Of a DNA stretch of 64,000 bases, positions 11,964 through 23,880 are shown piece after piece. Position 1 is the first letter of the stretch, and every line of letters begins with the position of its first letter. A model generated the notes under the pieces. It saw nothing but the letters and a program-made list of their open reading frames with translations. It searched no databases and was not told the origin of the DNA. The stretch comes from Zarea fungicola (Eukaryota > Ascomycota > Sordariomycetes > Hypocreales > Cordycipitaceae), in the NCBI GenBank assembly GCA_900169235.1, contig FWCC01000014.1:3205-67204 (forward strand), in the 5' to 3' direction. Position numbers and translations under genes: made by a program.

Positions 11964-12826
11964 GGCGTCCAATTGTAGTTCAAAGAGAGGATGGAGAGTG
12001 AAGTTAAAGAGGTAAAGAAACGTCGAAGGATGAGTCGATTGAGTTGATTGAGTTGATTGCGACGGTATATCCAGCGGACTTGAGGCCGTTTAAATAATCG
12101 AGTTTGCGTATCCATAGCAAGATCTAAATGTTGATAGCTTCCGTCACTACCCAGATAAATTTCCCGATATCGCTTTATTCGTAGTCACCATCATCAATCT
12201 TTGGATTGAAAACAAGAAATCTACGTCACGACAATATCTCGGATAAAGCTGGCAATCCTCGCAACTGGAGATGGTGGAGCATCATTTACCAGAATAGGAA
12301 GTTGTTGCAGGTGGGGTGCTCGTTGGTTTGGGAAGCCTGGGAATTTGTGTCCTGCTGACTTTTGGACGCGGGTATCTTATCGAAAAGTTATTCAGGCCCG
12401 GGTAATGTGTTGGCCTTTGGTTCGGATGACTCGCAAGCTTTAATAGCTGGTATAGGAAGTTGGACCTTGCGGGCCTCAATGAGTGGCGTGTAGTACTCAT
12501 AATTGCTGCATACATTTTTGGTGGCTTGGCTATCCTTGGCTATCCTTGGCTATCCTCGCTGCAGTCTCTGCGATAGAGTAATTGCTTGGCACAGTTTGTC
12601 AATGATGTTGACAGACCTGTATAGGAAGTTGGATTAGGCGGGCCGCAATACTCATTTGACTCAATTTCAGCTGGTATTATGTACGTACCCAGGAAAAAGA
12701 AAACAGAAACTTGCAGGTAAAGGACATAATAAATACTCACAACTATATCTGTTATCTCGCGAAATCTTTCGACCCGAGATACTGATAAGGCACCCCTCTT
12801 AATCGCAGTTGCAATCCTCCTCCGAA
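11964..12826. other. Divergent intergenic region with short repeats
   Basis: This separates the cyanamide hydratase (minus) from the transporter (plus). TATCCTTGGC occurs three times in tandem at about 12532-12556. The block TATAGGAAGTTGGA followed by GCGGGCC occurs at about 12451 and again at about 12620, with a weaker GGAAGTTG copy near 12297. They may be regulatory or slippage products. No gene was recognised. Confidence 0.5.
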
Positions 12827-13691
12827 ATGGCTCACAGCCACTTGGCCAACCCGGTAAGGAAGACGTGTATCAGGAGTACGACACAAACATGTTACTGATA
12901 AGCAAAGAGTCCCCTCGGCTTTGCGGCCTTTGCGACAACTCTGATGACTATTTCGCTGTCAATGATGGGCTTCCGCGGCGTCGAGAACCAAACCGTCTTT
13001 ATCCCAAACCTATGCTTTCTCGCGGGTTTAGGCCTGCTAATATCAGCACAATGGGAGATGGTCAAAGGGAACACATTTGAGTACACGGTACTCGCTGCTT
13101 TTGGTAAGCAATGCGCCGAAACTTGGTAGCAAACATCTTTAAACCAATGTGCACAGGATTTTATTATGGCGGATACGGTTTCATGCTTCTGCCATCGGTG
13201 GGAATAATAGAAACATACGGCGGGCAGACGGCAGAGTACCACAACGCCTTTGCCTTTTATCAGCTAAGTGTGTGACAACTCAAGGCATTTACAAAGGCGA
13301 CTCTAGCTAATGCTGGTTCCAGTTTGGAGTTTTCTCAACTTTTTTTTCTTGCTCGCGTCGATTTCAACGTAAGCGCCGCATTTTGCAACAAATTACAGCA
13401 AACTCTAACAATTAATCTAGAAATGTGCCGAATATTGTCGTTTATGCCGCATTGGAGCTGTCTTATATTTTTAATTGTACAGCGCATTTCATGCATGCTG
13501 ATGGCAAATATGAATTGTCCGCGACACTTACCAAGACAGCTGGTTCATTTGGGTGCGTCGCCGCTATTGCAGGATTTTATCTACTGGCGCAGGGGCTTTG
13601 TCTCGAGAGTCTCCCATTAGGAAGAACTACCGGGCTCCTCCAACGGCTATGTCCAATGCGCCAAAAAACCGACGAGACCTCTATTGTTTAG
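12827..13691 (+). CDS. GPR1/FUN34/yaaH (acetate/succinate) transporter
   Basis: This is a predicted plasma-membrane acetate or ammonium-export related channel with six helices. Five exons fit in phase: 12827-12853, 12908-13103, 13157-13267, 13323-13368 and 13421-13691. Joining the tiny first exon to the second gives NPSPLGF, the family signature N-P-x-P-L-G. Helices follow, including FATTLMTISLSMMGFRG, FIPNLCFLAGLGLLISAQWE and FLNFFFLLAS, and then a YELSATLTKTAGSFGCVAAIAGFYLL segment split over the last helices. The protein is about 216 aa, slightly short of the usual 230-290, mainly at the N-terminus. The start could therefore lie further upstream if an exon was missed. Confidence 0.85.
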
Positions 13692-13844
13692 AATAGGGTC
13701 CTTACTGGCAGAAATTACCTGCAAGGTTCAAGACGAATCAAAACATGTCTGAGTGAGAAGCTGACGGAGCCAACATGTGAATATTTAACAAATCATGCTT
13801 ACTACCATTAATAAACAGCTAATCTGCATAGATTATGGGGCAAC

Positions 13845-15488
13845 TTATACTAATAGCCAGCCTTGGTTGATGATGTTTAGTTCCTGTTCTTGCGATGTCG
13901 CTTCGAGTATAGAATCTTGATCTCGCCAATATTCATGTAGGAGTTTGGAGGCGCCGATCGCGTTGAGACAACTTGTTGAATCCCAAAGAGCACGTAGCAT
14001 GCCGATAGCCGACTCACGCTCTTTGTGGTATTGGCATTCTGTCCCGGCGATAAAAGTTGGCCAAAGGAGACATTTGAACATCATCTTATCGGCTTTTAGA
14101 CTCTCAATTGTGTTGAGTAACTCGCAAGCGAGTTTTTGTCTTTCAGACTGTTCCATCGCATTCTCTCCAAAAGCGCGCAGTATTCGTGCTCCGTAGAGTA
14201 AAGTCGCGGATTTATATGCCTGTGCTAGCATGGCAAGGCTGCCGACCCTCCCATCAGAATTTGACGGAGTGACAGCTGTCGATGACCACTCCAAGCAGTC
14301 AAACTGCCTTGTCAGATCCATCAAGGCAAATGTGCGTTGGATATGGACTTCAACTTGACTCCTCTCTTGGCTCAGCATCGTCTCAATAAAGCACCTTTGG
14401 GTAGAGAAATATCGAATTGCAGCGTGCAGGAATGCAGGACAGCCGAGAGAGCTCCGGACAATGGACTCTTTGTGTTTGGTGTCATCAAAACCTACTGACG
14501 CCTCTTTTTTTGATCCAGAGGCAGACAATGCTTCGCCAAGGGTTGCAATCCTGTGCCATATTAGCCAAGGTCAATACATGCTCCTGCGCATTTGATAGAT
14601 TTTGCACATACAGAGAAAATTGGTGGAAAAGAAACTGCTTTGTCTCAGCGACCATCCCCGTGTCGTCGTCATGTTTCGATTTCAGAACGGCGCCAGATGC
14701 TATGAATGAGTGGGAGAGATTGACTAGCTGTCTTGCACCCTGAACGTGACATTTCCATCCATCAATGCCAGATTCAAGAAGGTCGAGGAAAATAAGTAGG
14801 AGAATGGTGGCCATAGTTGCGACATGATCGGAAAGGTCAGTACATGATAAATCCAGACGCAGCCCCTCAAAGGTTTTCTTTTTGAATCGGAGAGCGTCCA
14901 AATTAGCACCTATGGACTGATGGCTTATACTGTCAGTGGGATGGTCAAACGAGATGGCCGAGTTTGCAAAGTGCCGGGAAGCAACAGCAATGATGGAATA
15001 TTGCAGCGTCGAATTATTCATCGAGAGCGTTAGCAAGCTCCTAAATGGGTTCTGATCGCTGTCATGCAATATGAACAGTTTGCACATTCGTGCCTGAACT
15101 TTTGTCACGATTAGCTGGAGTGCTATGACGTGTTCATCTTGTTTAGCTCACAGTAATCGATGTAAAACCTGGACGAAGTACCCAGACGTTGCATGCAAGG
15201 ATCTTGCAGGGATAGCAACGGAGAGCCCACTGACTGCGTACTATTTTGGCGACGGCGCGGCTTCTTTTCCGCTGTGTTCCTGCGCTTCGCTGCTGACGCT
15301 TTTCTGGAGGCCGCGCAACTGTTCAAGATGCGCCCTTGCTGCTTGCCTCGAATCGCCACGCCGCTGACCCATCGCAGCGGTCTCTGCTCAAAGCACTCAA
15401 GCCCGGCCTTGACACATTTAGCGCAAGGGGTACCGGATAAATCACACTGGATTGTTCGGTTGCGACAAGTCCAACAAGCAGCCTCCAT
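13845..15488 (-). CDS. Zn2Cys6 transcription factor with fungal_trans_2-type domain
   Basis: Three exons (15488-15182, 15122-14612, 14550-13845) give about 507 aa. The N-terminus starts with the cluster CWTCRNRTIQC, then C-AKC and the Cys of LEC, a full C-x2-C-x6-C-x5-C-x2-C-x6-C motif at residues 5-32, followed by a basic linker (KRRNTAEKKPRRR). The rest (NPFRSLLTLSMNN, SIIAVASRHF, GCPAFLHAAIRYFSTQRCF) resembles the helical PF11951-type activation domain. The second intron has a GTATGT donor and a CTAAT branch site. It removes 61 bases and restores frame where a simple ORF reading would stop. The gene stands convergent to the acetate-type transporter and upstream of the drug exporter, so it may control block A. 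Confidence 0.85.
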
Positions 15489-16352
15489 CCTGTGCGAGTT
15501 TCAAATGATGAGAAAACAGTTCCAGTCAGAAATCTGACTCTCTTATCTGGTCCACTCCAGCTGGCCAGAAACGGAAACATCCACAGAAGTGCCGGTCTTG
15601 GCGTGTCGGCAACTGCCATGACTAGTGAGCCATGACTAGTGAGAAGAGAGGCTGACAATACTGGCTGTTTCTAGTGTTAAACCAGCTATTCACTCCCCAA
15701 GCTTTTAGAAGGTTACAGGGGTCTGTAGAAGGTGTCTCAGTGGGCTGCGAGTCACGCTTCGCCGCTTGCTGGGTTTTATTCAAACAAGCTCAATAGAAGC
15801 TTTGAAGCCACAAACTTCTGTTCCTCATGACAAATTTTTTCAGCGTTGTTGAGCAACTCGCATCGGCCGGATTTACATGCGTCCTGGCACGCACTCTGCG
15901 GCTAAGTAATCCTTTGCTAATCTACAGTGTATGTGGCTGTTTCAAAAGTGAACTGGAGACGGACTCGACTCGGATAAACGAGAGCCAAGGAGAACAACTG
16001 TAACGGACGAAAAATATTGTATGATCTCTTGATGCATGTTGGAATTCACATCCCAGTAAATTGGGATATTAGTGAGTAACCATTCCGAGAGGCAATAGAA
16101 GTGAGATTACGCGTCCTACCCCGAAACAGCACTTGCACAGACCGTGATATACATGAAAGCATCTAAATGATTACTAATCTAATTTCTAAAATATAATCAC
16201 CATAAATTTTCTAATATCTATAATCCAACCGCCAGCATAGATCTCACAAGTAATTCCCCCCTCATTCCACAGGGAATGCGATCGTGCTGTCTCATTAACT
16301 AGTGCTGAGCACCTGGAACTGGCAGGCAGCTTCCTTCCAAGTATCTCAGTAG
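15489..16352. other. Intergenic; promoter of the regulator and 3' side of the exporter
   Basis: A duplicated CATGACTAGTGAG is present at about 15617-15642. Otherwise only short noncoding frames are seen. The segment near 16140-16230 is AT-rich and is probably the 3' flank of the exporter gene. Confidence 0.45.
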
Positions 16353-18143
16353 CTAGCTCTGAGCATACCTTGATCTGGCACGTAGCTTCTTTCCAAAGGC
16401 GTAAATCGCAACCGTGCCAAAAATCCCTGCAACACTCAAGCCAGCCAACAGTGTTACACCTTTATCGACACCCAGGTTGATAAACAATGGTCTGGCGAAT
16501 ACGACAGAGCCTCCTGCGACACCAGACCTCCAAACACTATTGCCCGCAAAAAGAGAGGCAGTATACTTCGGATATGACAGCGGTAGGTAGATGAATAACG
16601 ACTGCATGACCCAAAAATGACCAATAACAAAGATCCCAACTCCGATAAGGGGAACGATCCAATGGATGCTGGGATTGGATGTCCAAGCGAATATGAACAG
16701 TCCTACAGGCAGCAGAACCGAGCCCATAATTGCAGGAACTAGCCGATGTTCCTGCTCTCGGAGACCATTCTTAATATTATCTGGCACCATATAAAAGTGC
16801 AGATAGGCAAAGTATGCAGCCAAGCCGATGACCACACCAACAAAGCAAGCGAGAAAAGTAAGACCAGTTTGTCCCAAGTTGAAGCCGTAGAAGACAGGAA
16901 AAACCAAAGGAAAAACTTCAAAGAATGTATAAAATACACCATAGAAGTAACCGGTGTATAGATTGACGAAAAAGATGGACGGATCCTTCATCATGATTTC
17001 CATTGGCCTGACAAGGGTGGTCGTCACAATCTCCGAAACGGTCAAGCTTCGCTGATCAATCTCGCTTTGGGACTGGAGTCTCGAGTCGCCAGTCAGCTTG
17101 CGCAGTCGCTTGGCGCGTCGGAGAAGAATGTTTGCTGCGGACGTCTCTGGCATGAGCACCAACAAGAAAACAAGCGCTGCTGAGGCCATCCACACAATCT
17201 CCCACAGCGGCCACCGCCAGCCCTTTGCCTGGGCCGCAAAGCCTCCAATCAGCGGCCCAAATGCCGGACCAGCCCAGGCAGAGAAAACCCACCAAGACAG
17301 CCCATAGGGAATATAGATGAGAGAAAACATATCGCCTACTGTCGCGCCTCCATTAGCTAGCGCGGGGCTGCCAAAGAAGCCCAGCCAGAAGCGGAGTGCG
17401 AGAAGGCCCCCAAAGCTATTCACAATGGCTTGTGGAAATGACAAGACCCAAAAGACAATATATGTCAGGAAATATACCGGATTTCGTCCGATAATGGGAA
17501 TTTCGGTGAGGGGCGCAAAGAGAAGATCTCCAATACCGTATGCAAGAACATACAACGACAGACCCAGTGTCGATGCGACAGCGCCGACTCCAAATTCTTT
17601 CTGAATGCCCTCTTCTGCAGTAGCGTAGATGGGACCTGCGCAGTACACTGTCCACGTGTAGATGCAAAGAACCAGGACGACAAAGTATTTTTTAGTATTG
17701 GACGAGTTTTGAGGGTTGGCTGGGTCGTCTGTTGTGTACCAATCAACGAGGACAATACCATCCGCAGTCTTTTTGGGCTCAATTGCAATGGATCGTGTAC
17801 GCAGCAGCTCAAGCTGTCGTTCCGCCTCTAGCTTCTCATTGCTATATGGTTCGGTGTGGGTGCTGCGTAAAGTGTGCGTTCTCCCGAGACTCTCTAGGTC
17901 GTCGTGCTCCTGTGGGGATGAGGCTTGCGCCTCGGTGTCGGTGTCTGTAGTAGGCAGGAAAAGAGTGCCGCCTGGGCTGGGGGGTTGGGCTTTCTCCTTG
18001 TCGCTTACTCCTTGTGCGAGCTTCGATTCATACTCGATAGGGAGTTTGAAGCCTTCCTGTTCCTCTGGATATTTCAGCAGCTTGTTTCGCGATAGAAAGC
18101 GAATGGCTTGGCCCAAGGGAGCGTCCCTTATAAGATCAAGCAT
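16353..18143 (-). CDS. MFS drug exporter, DHA1 family (Flr1-like)
   Basis: This is an intronless 596-aa protein. The first residues MLDLIRDAPLGQAIRF and a long charged, Ser-rich cytosolic N-terminus (to about residue 145) are typical of Flr1/Mdr1-type exporters. Twelve hydrophobic helices follow. The DHA1 motif ALRFWLGFFGSPALANGGATVGD sits near residue 260. The family exports fungicides, azoles and fungal metabolites by proton antiport at the plasma membrane. It lies between a zinc-cluster regulator and the LDI-like enzyme, as exporters often do in metabolite loci. The assignment to DHA1 is firm; the substrate is unknown. Confidence 0.92.
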   Translation of the reverse strand: MLDLIRDAPLGQAIRFLSRNKLLKYPEEQEGFKLPIEYESKLAQGVSDKEKAQPPSPGGTLFLPTTDTDTEAQASSPQEHDDLESLGRTHTLRSTHTEPYSNEKLEAERQLELLRTRSIAIEPKKTADGIVLVDWYTTDDPANPQNSSNTKKYFVVLVLCIYTWTVYCAGPIYATAEEGIQKEFGVGAVASTLGLSLYVLAYGIGDLLFAPLTEIPIIGRNPVYFLTYIVFWVLSFPQAIVNSFGGLLALRFWLGFFGSPALANGGATVGDMFSLIYIPYGLSWWVFSAWAGPAFGPLIGGFAAQAKGWRWPLWEIVWMASAALVFLLVLMPETSAANILLRRAKRLRKLTGDSRLQSQSEIDQRSLTVSEIVTTTLVRPMEIMMKDPSIFFVNLYTGYFYGVFYTFFEVFPLVFPVFYGFNLGQTGLTFLACFVGVVIGLAAYFAYLHFYMVPDNIKNGLREQEHRLVPAIMGSVLLPVGLFIFAWTSNPSIHWIVPLIGVGIFVIGHFWVMQSLFIYLPLSYPKYTASLFAGNSVWRSGVAGGSVVFARPLFINLGVDKGVTLLAGLSVAGIFGTVAIYAFGKKLRARSRYAQS

Positions 18144-18946
18144 ATTTATGCGATAGGTGGATTGATTTGCTAGTGGTCAACGGTGGACTTCGCTTGCTAT
18201 GTTGGTAGCTTTGTAGACTAATGAAGAAGAGCTGATGTGTGAAATTGAACAAATGGGATTAAACAAGGCGTAATAAGCTTATAATATATAGACGACTGCT
18301 GGAATTCACAATTGCAGACATGACAAAATCTGTAATACATCTAAGATCGGTTGAATTACTACATGCATGATCTACGGATGGTTCCGACAACGCAAAAATA
18401 CGGTAGCGACAAATAGGTCCTGTCACAAATTACACACAACGAAAGACAAATCAAATTTGTCTCGGATTTGGACCGTTAACGTAGCTAGCCAATTCTTTCC
18501 AGCAATTTTTCTTTACTAAGCCTGCTTCGTTACCAATTCATAGCGGAAACTCAGTAATTTGTCTTTAGCTGAAAAAATAAGCTTCCGCATGAACCACTCA
18601 TGCGCTGGGTTTCCAGCAAAAAGCGGACCTGCACCAAAGCTTCGCCCCTGCGACTTCTCCACGCTGGTGGCTTGATTACCCTGATTACTTGTCCGCTTCC
18701 GCCTCCTTGGATTCAAGCTTGGTGGTTTCTTATTTCCGCGGCCAGCCTCCTACAACCTTGCCGAGTGCTGCCAAATCAAACTATTGCGTGACCGCTTCAT
18801 CCGAATTGGTTGACTAGTCCTTTGGCCCGGCATTCTCCCAACAGGCTCAGTTACACAGTTGAGAACTTGACGTTGAGCAACAGCTGAAGAGTCACTCAAA
18901 AAATCAGGATAAAAACACTATCTGGGATAAAGTGCTTTCTACTCGA
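18144..18946. other. Intergenic, promoter side of the exporter
   Basis: About 0.8 kb without a supported gene. The first 300 bases are the 5' flank of the exporter. The remainder is the 3' flank of the LDI-like gene. No repeat was recognised. Confidence 0.45.
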
Positions 18947-20689
18947 CTAGACACGCTGTAGTACAATGTTTGTCTCATCCCGGCCAACGGCTTCGTCAAT
19001 TTTGACGCTACCCCCATTTGAGCTTACAGCGTATATATCCTTCGGCTTCCCATTCACGTAGAGTACCCAGTTTCCTGCTTCAAGATTTCGAATATGTAGC
19101 GTCACGGGCTTGCAATCCCCACACCATCTCCGCAAGGTAATAATCATGGCCGTATGATCCGAATCCCAGACTCCGCGGAGAAAGTCAACATCGTCCGCAT
19201 ACCCAGCGCCATCTACCCATGGTCTGGAAGCCAGAGTTTCTCTTGTCCAGGGTTGTTCCCACATTGTCTTTTGCCCATTCTTCACATTAAGTCGAGCGTA
19301 TCCAATGCCAGAGTTTCCCGAATGGGGTTCCACATGAGTCAAATTATGCTCACCGTCAAAAAGCGTATCATTTCGCGGATAATACAGACCCCCGTTAACC
19401 CAAGTAGGGTTACAGAATTCATCAGCCTGATCGAGAAGGTCATTGAGTTCTTTCTCTCTGCCCAGCTCGGACAGCATCATTGTCCAAGCGAGCCAGTTTA
19501 GTGTCTCGAAAGGCACTCTGGATTTATGATCCTTCCATCGACTGCGTGCTTCATCAAGGGTTGTCTTATCATTGGGATCACAGCCCTGTTCATGAACAAG
19601 TTTGCGAAATGCTTTGGCGATGCAGGTAGGCTGAAGGCGTGTTTTGCCATCCACCTCTACCAGGAAGCCCAGGCTCTGTTTTTCGTACATGGAATGTACA
19701 AAATCGGAATTCCAGGCATTCATGAACGCGTTCGCCCTGTACAATGCATTAGCAAGACTCGCGGTTCCCAGACCAGACAGTCAACGCACCACGCCGTATG
19801 AGCTCCATGGACTGCTGAAATTGCTTTTTGTTGTTTTACAGCAAAAAATGTGGCATATAGTCCGTCCGCCCCAAACATGCCCTTTTTCGCCAAGGAAGCT
19901 TTGTATTTAGGCATAATCTCTTTCGAAACAATGTCGGTGCCATCACGAATGTCATTGTATCGCATAGCCACAAGCTAATTCACACCAGTTAGCATCACAA
20001 CAGGATTTCTTGATGCCATGGTTCACACTTACAGGGAACTGGTTGCAGACAACAAATACGGCGTTGGGCTCACAACATACACCCACATAGTCATTCGCCT
20101 CCATTTGCTTTAGAATGACCTCGGATAACTGACGGTTATTATAAGCGTATGTCTCCGACCCAAACCCCCAAAACAGAGGATTCCAGTGAAATGTGATGCC
20201 GCCTTCTTTCTCGTATTCATCATCGTCAAAAAGCATCGCGTAAAGGCTTGTCATGAGAAGGAGATGTCCACTATACATAATATTCTCTTTTACAACCGGG
20301 TCGGCCCATGGTTTGCGAAGTTCTTTTAGGTCAGGATCAAAATATTTTCCGCTTTGGCTCGATGTATACCAGTATGCCCAGACTTCACGACGGAGCATCT
20401 TGTGGATCATCTGATGCATCAAAGCTTTGAATGGGCCTCTCAAAGCCGGCATTCGGTGGTAATGTGCCGCGCCGGCTGCGTAAGCCATGGTGGCGAGCTG
20501 GTAGCGGGCAGCATCGTCGAACTCGTTGTGAGCCTCCGAGGTACCGAAATAATGCCAGTCTCCGTCTTTCTGAGAGACTAGGTTGTAGAAGTGACGCAAG
20601 TGACCTGCTTGCTTGTTGTCCAATTTTGCATAATTTGCGAGGTCCAACTTGAGCGGGGGTAAATCTTGCATTGTCGTTTCGTGCGTCAT
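18947..20689 (-). CDS. Linalool dehydratase/isomerase-like enzyme (PF18566)
   Basis: Three exons (20689-20033, 19974-19790, 19736-18947) give about 543 aa, with phase conserved at both joins. The N-terminal half matches the LDI alpha/alpha-barrel domain: YSGHLLLMTSLYAMLFDDDEY, then ITFHWNPLFWGFGSETYAYNN, and VCCEPNAVFVVCNQFP ending exon 1. The two cysteines at about 206 and 215 are nine residues apart, as are the paired active-site cysteines of bacterial Ldi. The C-terminal half (AFMNAW, GLLYYPRND-like, YADDVDFLRGVWDS) continues the fold. Bacterial Ldi interconverts linalool, geraniol and myrcene. The substrate of fungal members is unknown. No signal peptide is visible. Placement next to an exporter, P450 and two regulators suggests metabolite tailoring. 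Confidence 0.85.
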
Positions 20690-22114
20690 CGTGACGGCTT
20701 GGCATGAAAGAAAAAAACAATTGATTTCCAGCTATTAGTATTTCGAGGTGACGAAGGAAGAGGAGGCTTGCAAGTAATAGACAAGTATGCAGTACCTCAC
20801 GCCTCGGTGCCAAGCCGTAAGGGATCAGTGAAAGATGATGCCTTTATTCACAATAGTCGATTGTAGAAAGTTTAGCTGGATGTTACAGAGACTCACGGGG
20901 GCACTCAATCAATTATATACTTGCCGCACCTCACTCTGAGCGCCCACATTTCCCAGTCACGTCCTCTACCAAGGCTCCGGACGAGGCTCGGAAGGTCCGG
21001 ACCAGTGCCTAGGTTCAGGTTTGCCATATTTTGATGTGTTTGTACTGGGGAACTCATTGTCATCTTCCTCAAAGCTGTCTCGTCTCAGTCTTCGGTACCC
21101 ATATCTGCGAAAAGTGCCTACTAGCCTGGCGCACCTTTCCCGATAATACGAATCGTGAGGACTTAGAGTCGCAGACATCGACCCCGCTTTCCCGCAGTAT
21201 TCTGGGATTTATTCGGGCATGAATAGCAAAGAGCCGGCCATTGATCCACTCTCTAACCTTATTGAGTATCCCAAAGCGTGGAAGAAATTTACACGTATAA
21301 TTGGACAGTTGACTCGTTTGTCTGGCTTTTATTCGCTGTAGGTACAGACTGGTGTGCTTCTGGGGGTGTCCCTGGCCAGGCCATTATACTCGCAAGATGA
21401 AGCCTTTTTTGGCCACAGTCGTGGTGCCAGGAAGTTGCATGCAAGGATGATGTTTAGCCGCCTACTTTCCTTTCCATAAATTTTCTATACGTCTTCTAAT
21501 TTAGTAAATTAAGTGGCCTCCTGCTTGCCAATTTATTCGGCGGCACAGTGACAGTTCAGCACCGCAGAGACGATTCCGCATTGCGGGGAAAGATCCGGCT
21601 ATAACTATGGCGATCAGTAGGAGCCGGCAGAGTGTCTTCAGTACGAAGTCCCTGCTAGTACTGTTCCTGGTTGTGCCGTTCACATGGAGCCAGGAGGTTT
21701 GCCGGATGTAACTGCCGTGGCATGGCTCCTCTGCAGTAACACGTACATTGACAGCATCATTTGTCAACTAACTTGCCACCTTTTTGGCCTGTCTTGCCAC
21801 ATAACTAGTACCATCCACGCAGGGAGCTATTTTAGCCTAGGTCTGGAGTTTTTGCATTGCATTTTACACGAAATCTAGTCTTATTTGGTCTTGATTTCCA
21901 ACAGATTTGTCAGAAAATTTTGTCAAATTCCCCCGGCCGAATGACAAATAAATTACAACGGTCTCCCAACTAAAGACTAACAGTGATGATCGTGGATTCA
22001 GGCGCCAGCAGAATCCTACTGGTACACGAAATGTATCTTACAATAGACACACCTCTCTCCAAAACGCGACAATGCAGGCCGCAACGGAGTACAGTCCAGG
22101 CTAAGGAAAGTGCA
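20690..22114. other. Intergenic 1.4-kb region
   Basis: Upstream of the LDI-like ATG there is a CGG-N7-CCG site at 20805-20817. There is also a ten-base inverted pair, ACGGCTTGGC at 20694-20703 and its complement at 20809-20818. Both are candidate zinc-cluster binding sites. The rest, to 22114, shows only unsupported short frames. Confidence 0.5.
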
Positions 22115-23880
22115 TCAAGTATAATTCTGGAGAAAGTGAAACCCCCTCCGGATAAAAGCACGTATAATATGTCGGCACGCAGCCATGATCTCCTTGTCGT
22201 CACTATTATTCTGCTGCAGGAATTTATTTGCTCCAAGAACAGGCAAAAAGAGCCTGTTTGCCGTAATGAAGCCACAATCGTCAGTGTAAAACTTGTAAAT
22301 GTTTGAGATTATCTCGGTAGCGCATTCTTCCATTTGAGGCTTCAACCTTGCCACCTCGCGCGCATACTTTGCGAAGGGTATAGGGAACCGTAGCGCATGT
22401 CGAGAAATGCGTTGCAGAGCATCATAGTGAAATAGCCCACAGCAATGATATAACGGCACGGCTGCAAAGTCATGGACACTGCCACAGATTGTATCTTTAC
22501 TAGACCCGCCCATGACCAGGTCAGATCTCTCCTTGAGCATGTTGCGCATCCGGATGGACAGGGCATCAAAATCATCAAGGAGATGTTTGTACGGTTGGCC
22601 ACGTTTCACAGCACTCTGTATTGTTCGAGTTAGACCAAGCATGGCTGGAAGTAGAGCGATGACGTCTAGCATGATGCTGGTGTTCGATTTGGATATGTGG
22701 CTCCACGGCTCATTTAACCAACTTGGCTCTGCAAGAAACGTCGCTCTCTCCTCAAGTACTGCAGTATATATCTTGAACAAAAAAGACACAACGTCAGCTA
22801 GTTGTTATTAAAAGACTGTACATAATAATATACATACTATTGCACTACGGGCATGTAGAAATATATTATGTGCTTCTGGGTCTTGGAAAGACGATGCACC
22901 AGCCATTTGGAGTAAAATCGAGAGTCCGGAAACATGGTTTAACGTCTTTTGGGTGCGAAATTGAGGGGCAAGCGTCTAAGGCGTTGGTATGTAGGTTTAA
23001 ACTAGTCAAGGATAAAACACTCACTTCAAATAAAGAAAGAAGATTAATGGTCTCTATCACCCTAAGCCAATTGGCGTTTTTAGGGTTCATGTGTGTAATG
23101 AGGTTTCGCGCGGAGCTAAGTGATGAACCATAGAGGCCAAAGCTATGTCTCTGCATCGCCGTGTCCTGTGTGCCACGACCGAGAGTCAGCGCGCCAAGTG
23201 CGCAGGCTGAGGCTTCTAGCGCTGGTAAGGCATCCAGATTGCTGCGCACGTTCGCTAGCCAACCTGGAGACGACGGCTGGGCGGCTCGAAACCGTGTTTC
23301 ATCGGGCAAGTAGTAGTGGAGGAAATAGTCAAAAAGAGTTGCGCGGGCGAGTTGACCCTGCATGAGCATTGGGCTGGTGGCGAGCTCCTGGGCCGTCGGG
23401 AGCTGTGTTTTCTGTAATTCATAGACAAGCAATTCCAGTGATGCACCATCTACTGCTGATGCTGCCGGTGCGCATGGTTGCTGTTTCTGTTGCCGTGGGC
23501 GCCGCAAATGTGAAGAGGGGCCTTTCTGACTACTGGTCCTAACGCGCCACGGTCGCTGTTGTAATGGAGGCACCGGCGCCTCATGAGACCCCTGCCGTAG
23601 TGGCGACTGTGACTTGATGAATATATATTCATGCTTGTAGGGCTCACAAGTCACTTTGGCTTTGGCACAGGGACTACATCCCGAGTTCACATAGTCGCAC
23701 TATTTCTTTCGGTGGCCATCATCGGCGGTCTCAGTTAGCTGGGCACGTTTTTTTGTGTCCCTCAAGTCTGCAGATACCGAATGGTGGCCTGGTGTGGCGG
23801 CTTCAAAAACTCACCTTGATCCTCTTTTGTCGGCATCGGATGCAACGGGGACAGCGCGATGGGCGCGGTGTCTTCAACAT
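22115..23880 (-). CDS. Zn2Cys6 transcription factor, zinc cluster split by an intron
   Basis: Four exons (23880-23815, 23699-23025, 22975-22838, 22771-22115) give about 511 aa. Exon 1 encodes CIRCRQKRIK and exon 2 opens with CDYVNSGCSPCAKAKVTC. Joined over the 115-nt GTGAGT...TAG intron, they form a complete Zn2Cys6 cluster (residues 13-40). The longest uninterrupted frame alone seems to have only half a cluster and no ATG. The middle part (ALPALEASACALGALTLGR, INLLSLFE, NHVSGLSILLQMAG, HARSAI) is characteristic of fungal zinc-cluster activators. The C-terminal exon carries the usual helical tail. It is divergent from nothing obvious, but lies between the LDI-like enzyme and the P450 on the same strand, so it is a candidate pathway-specific regulator. 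Confidence 0.85.

Noticed and set aside
22866..23690. Reading the second block A regulator as a truncated protein starting at GTG 23690
   Set aside because: A GTG start is implausible, an in-frame stop lies just upstream, and an upstream exon restores the complete zinc cluster in phase.
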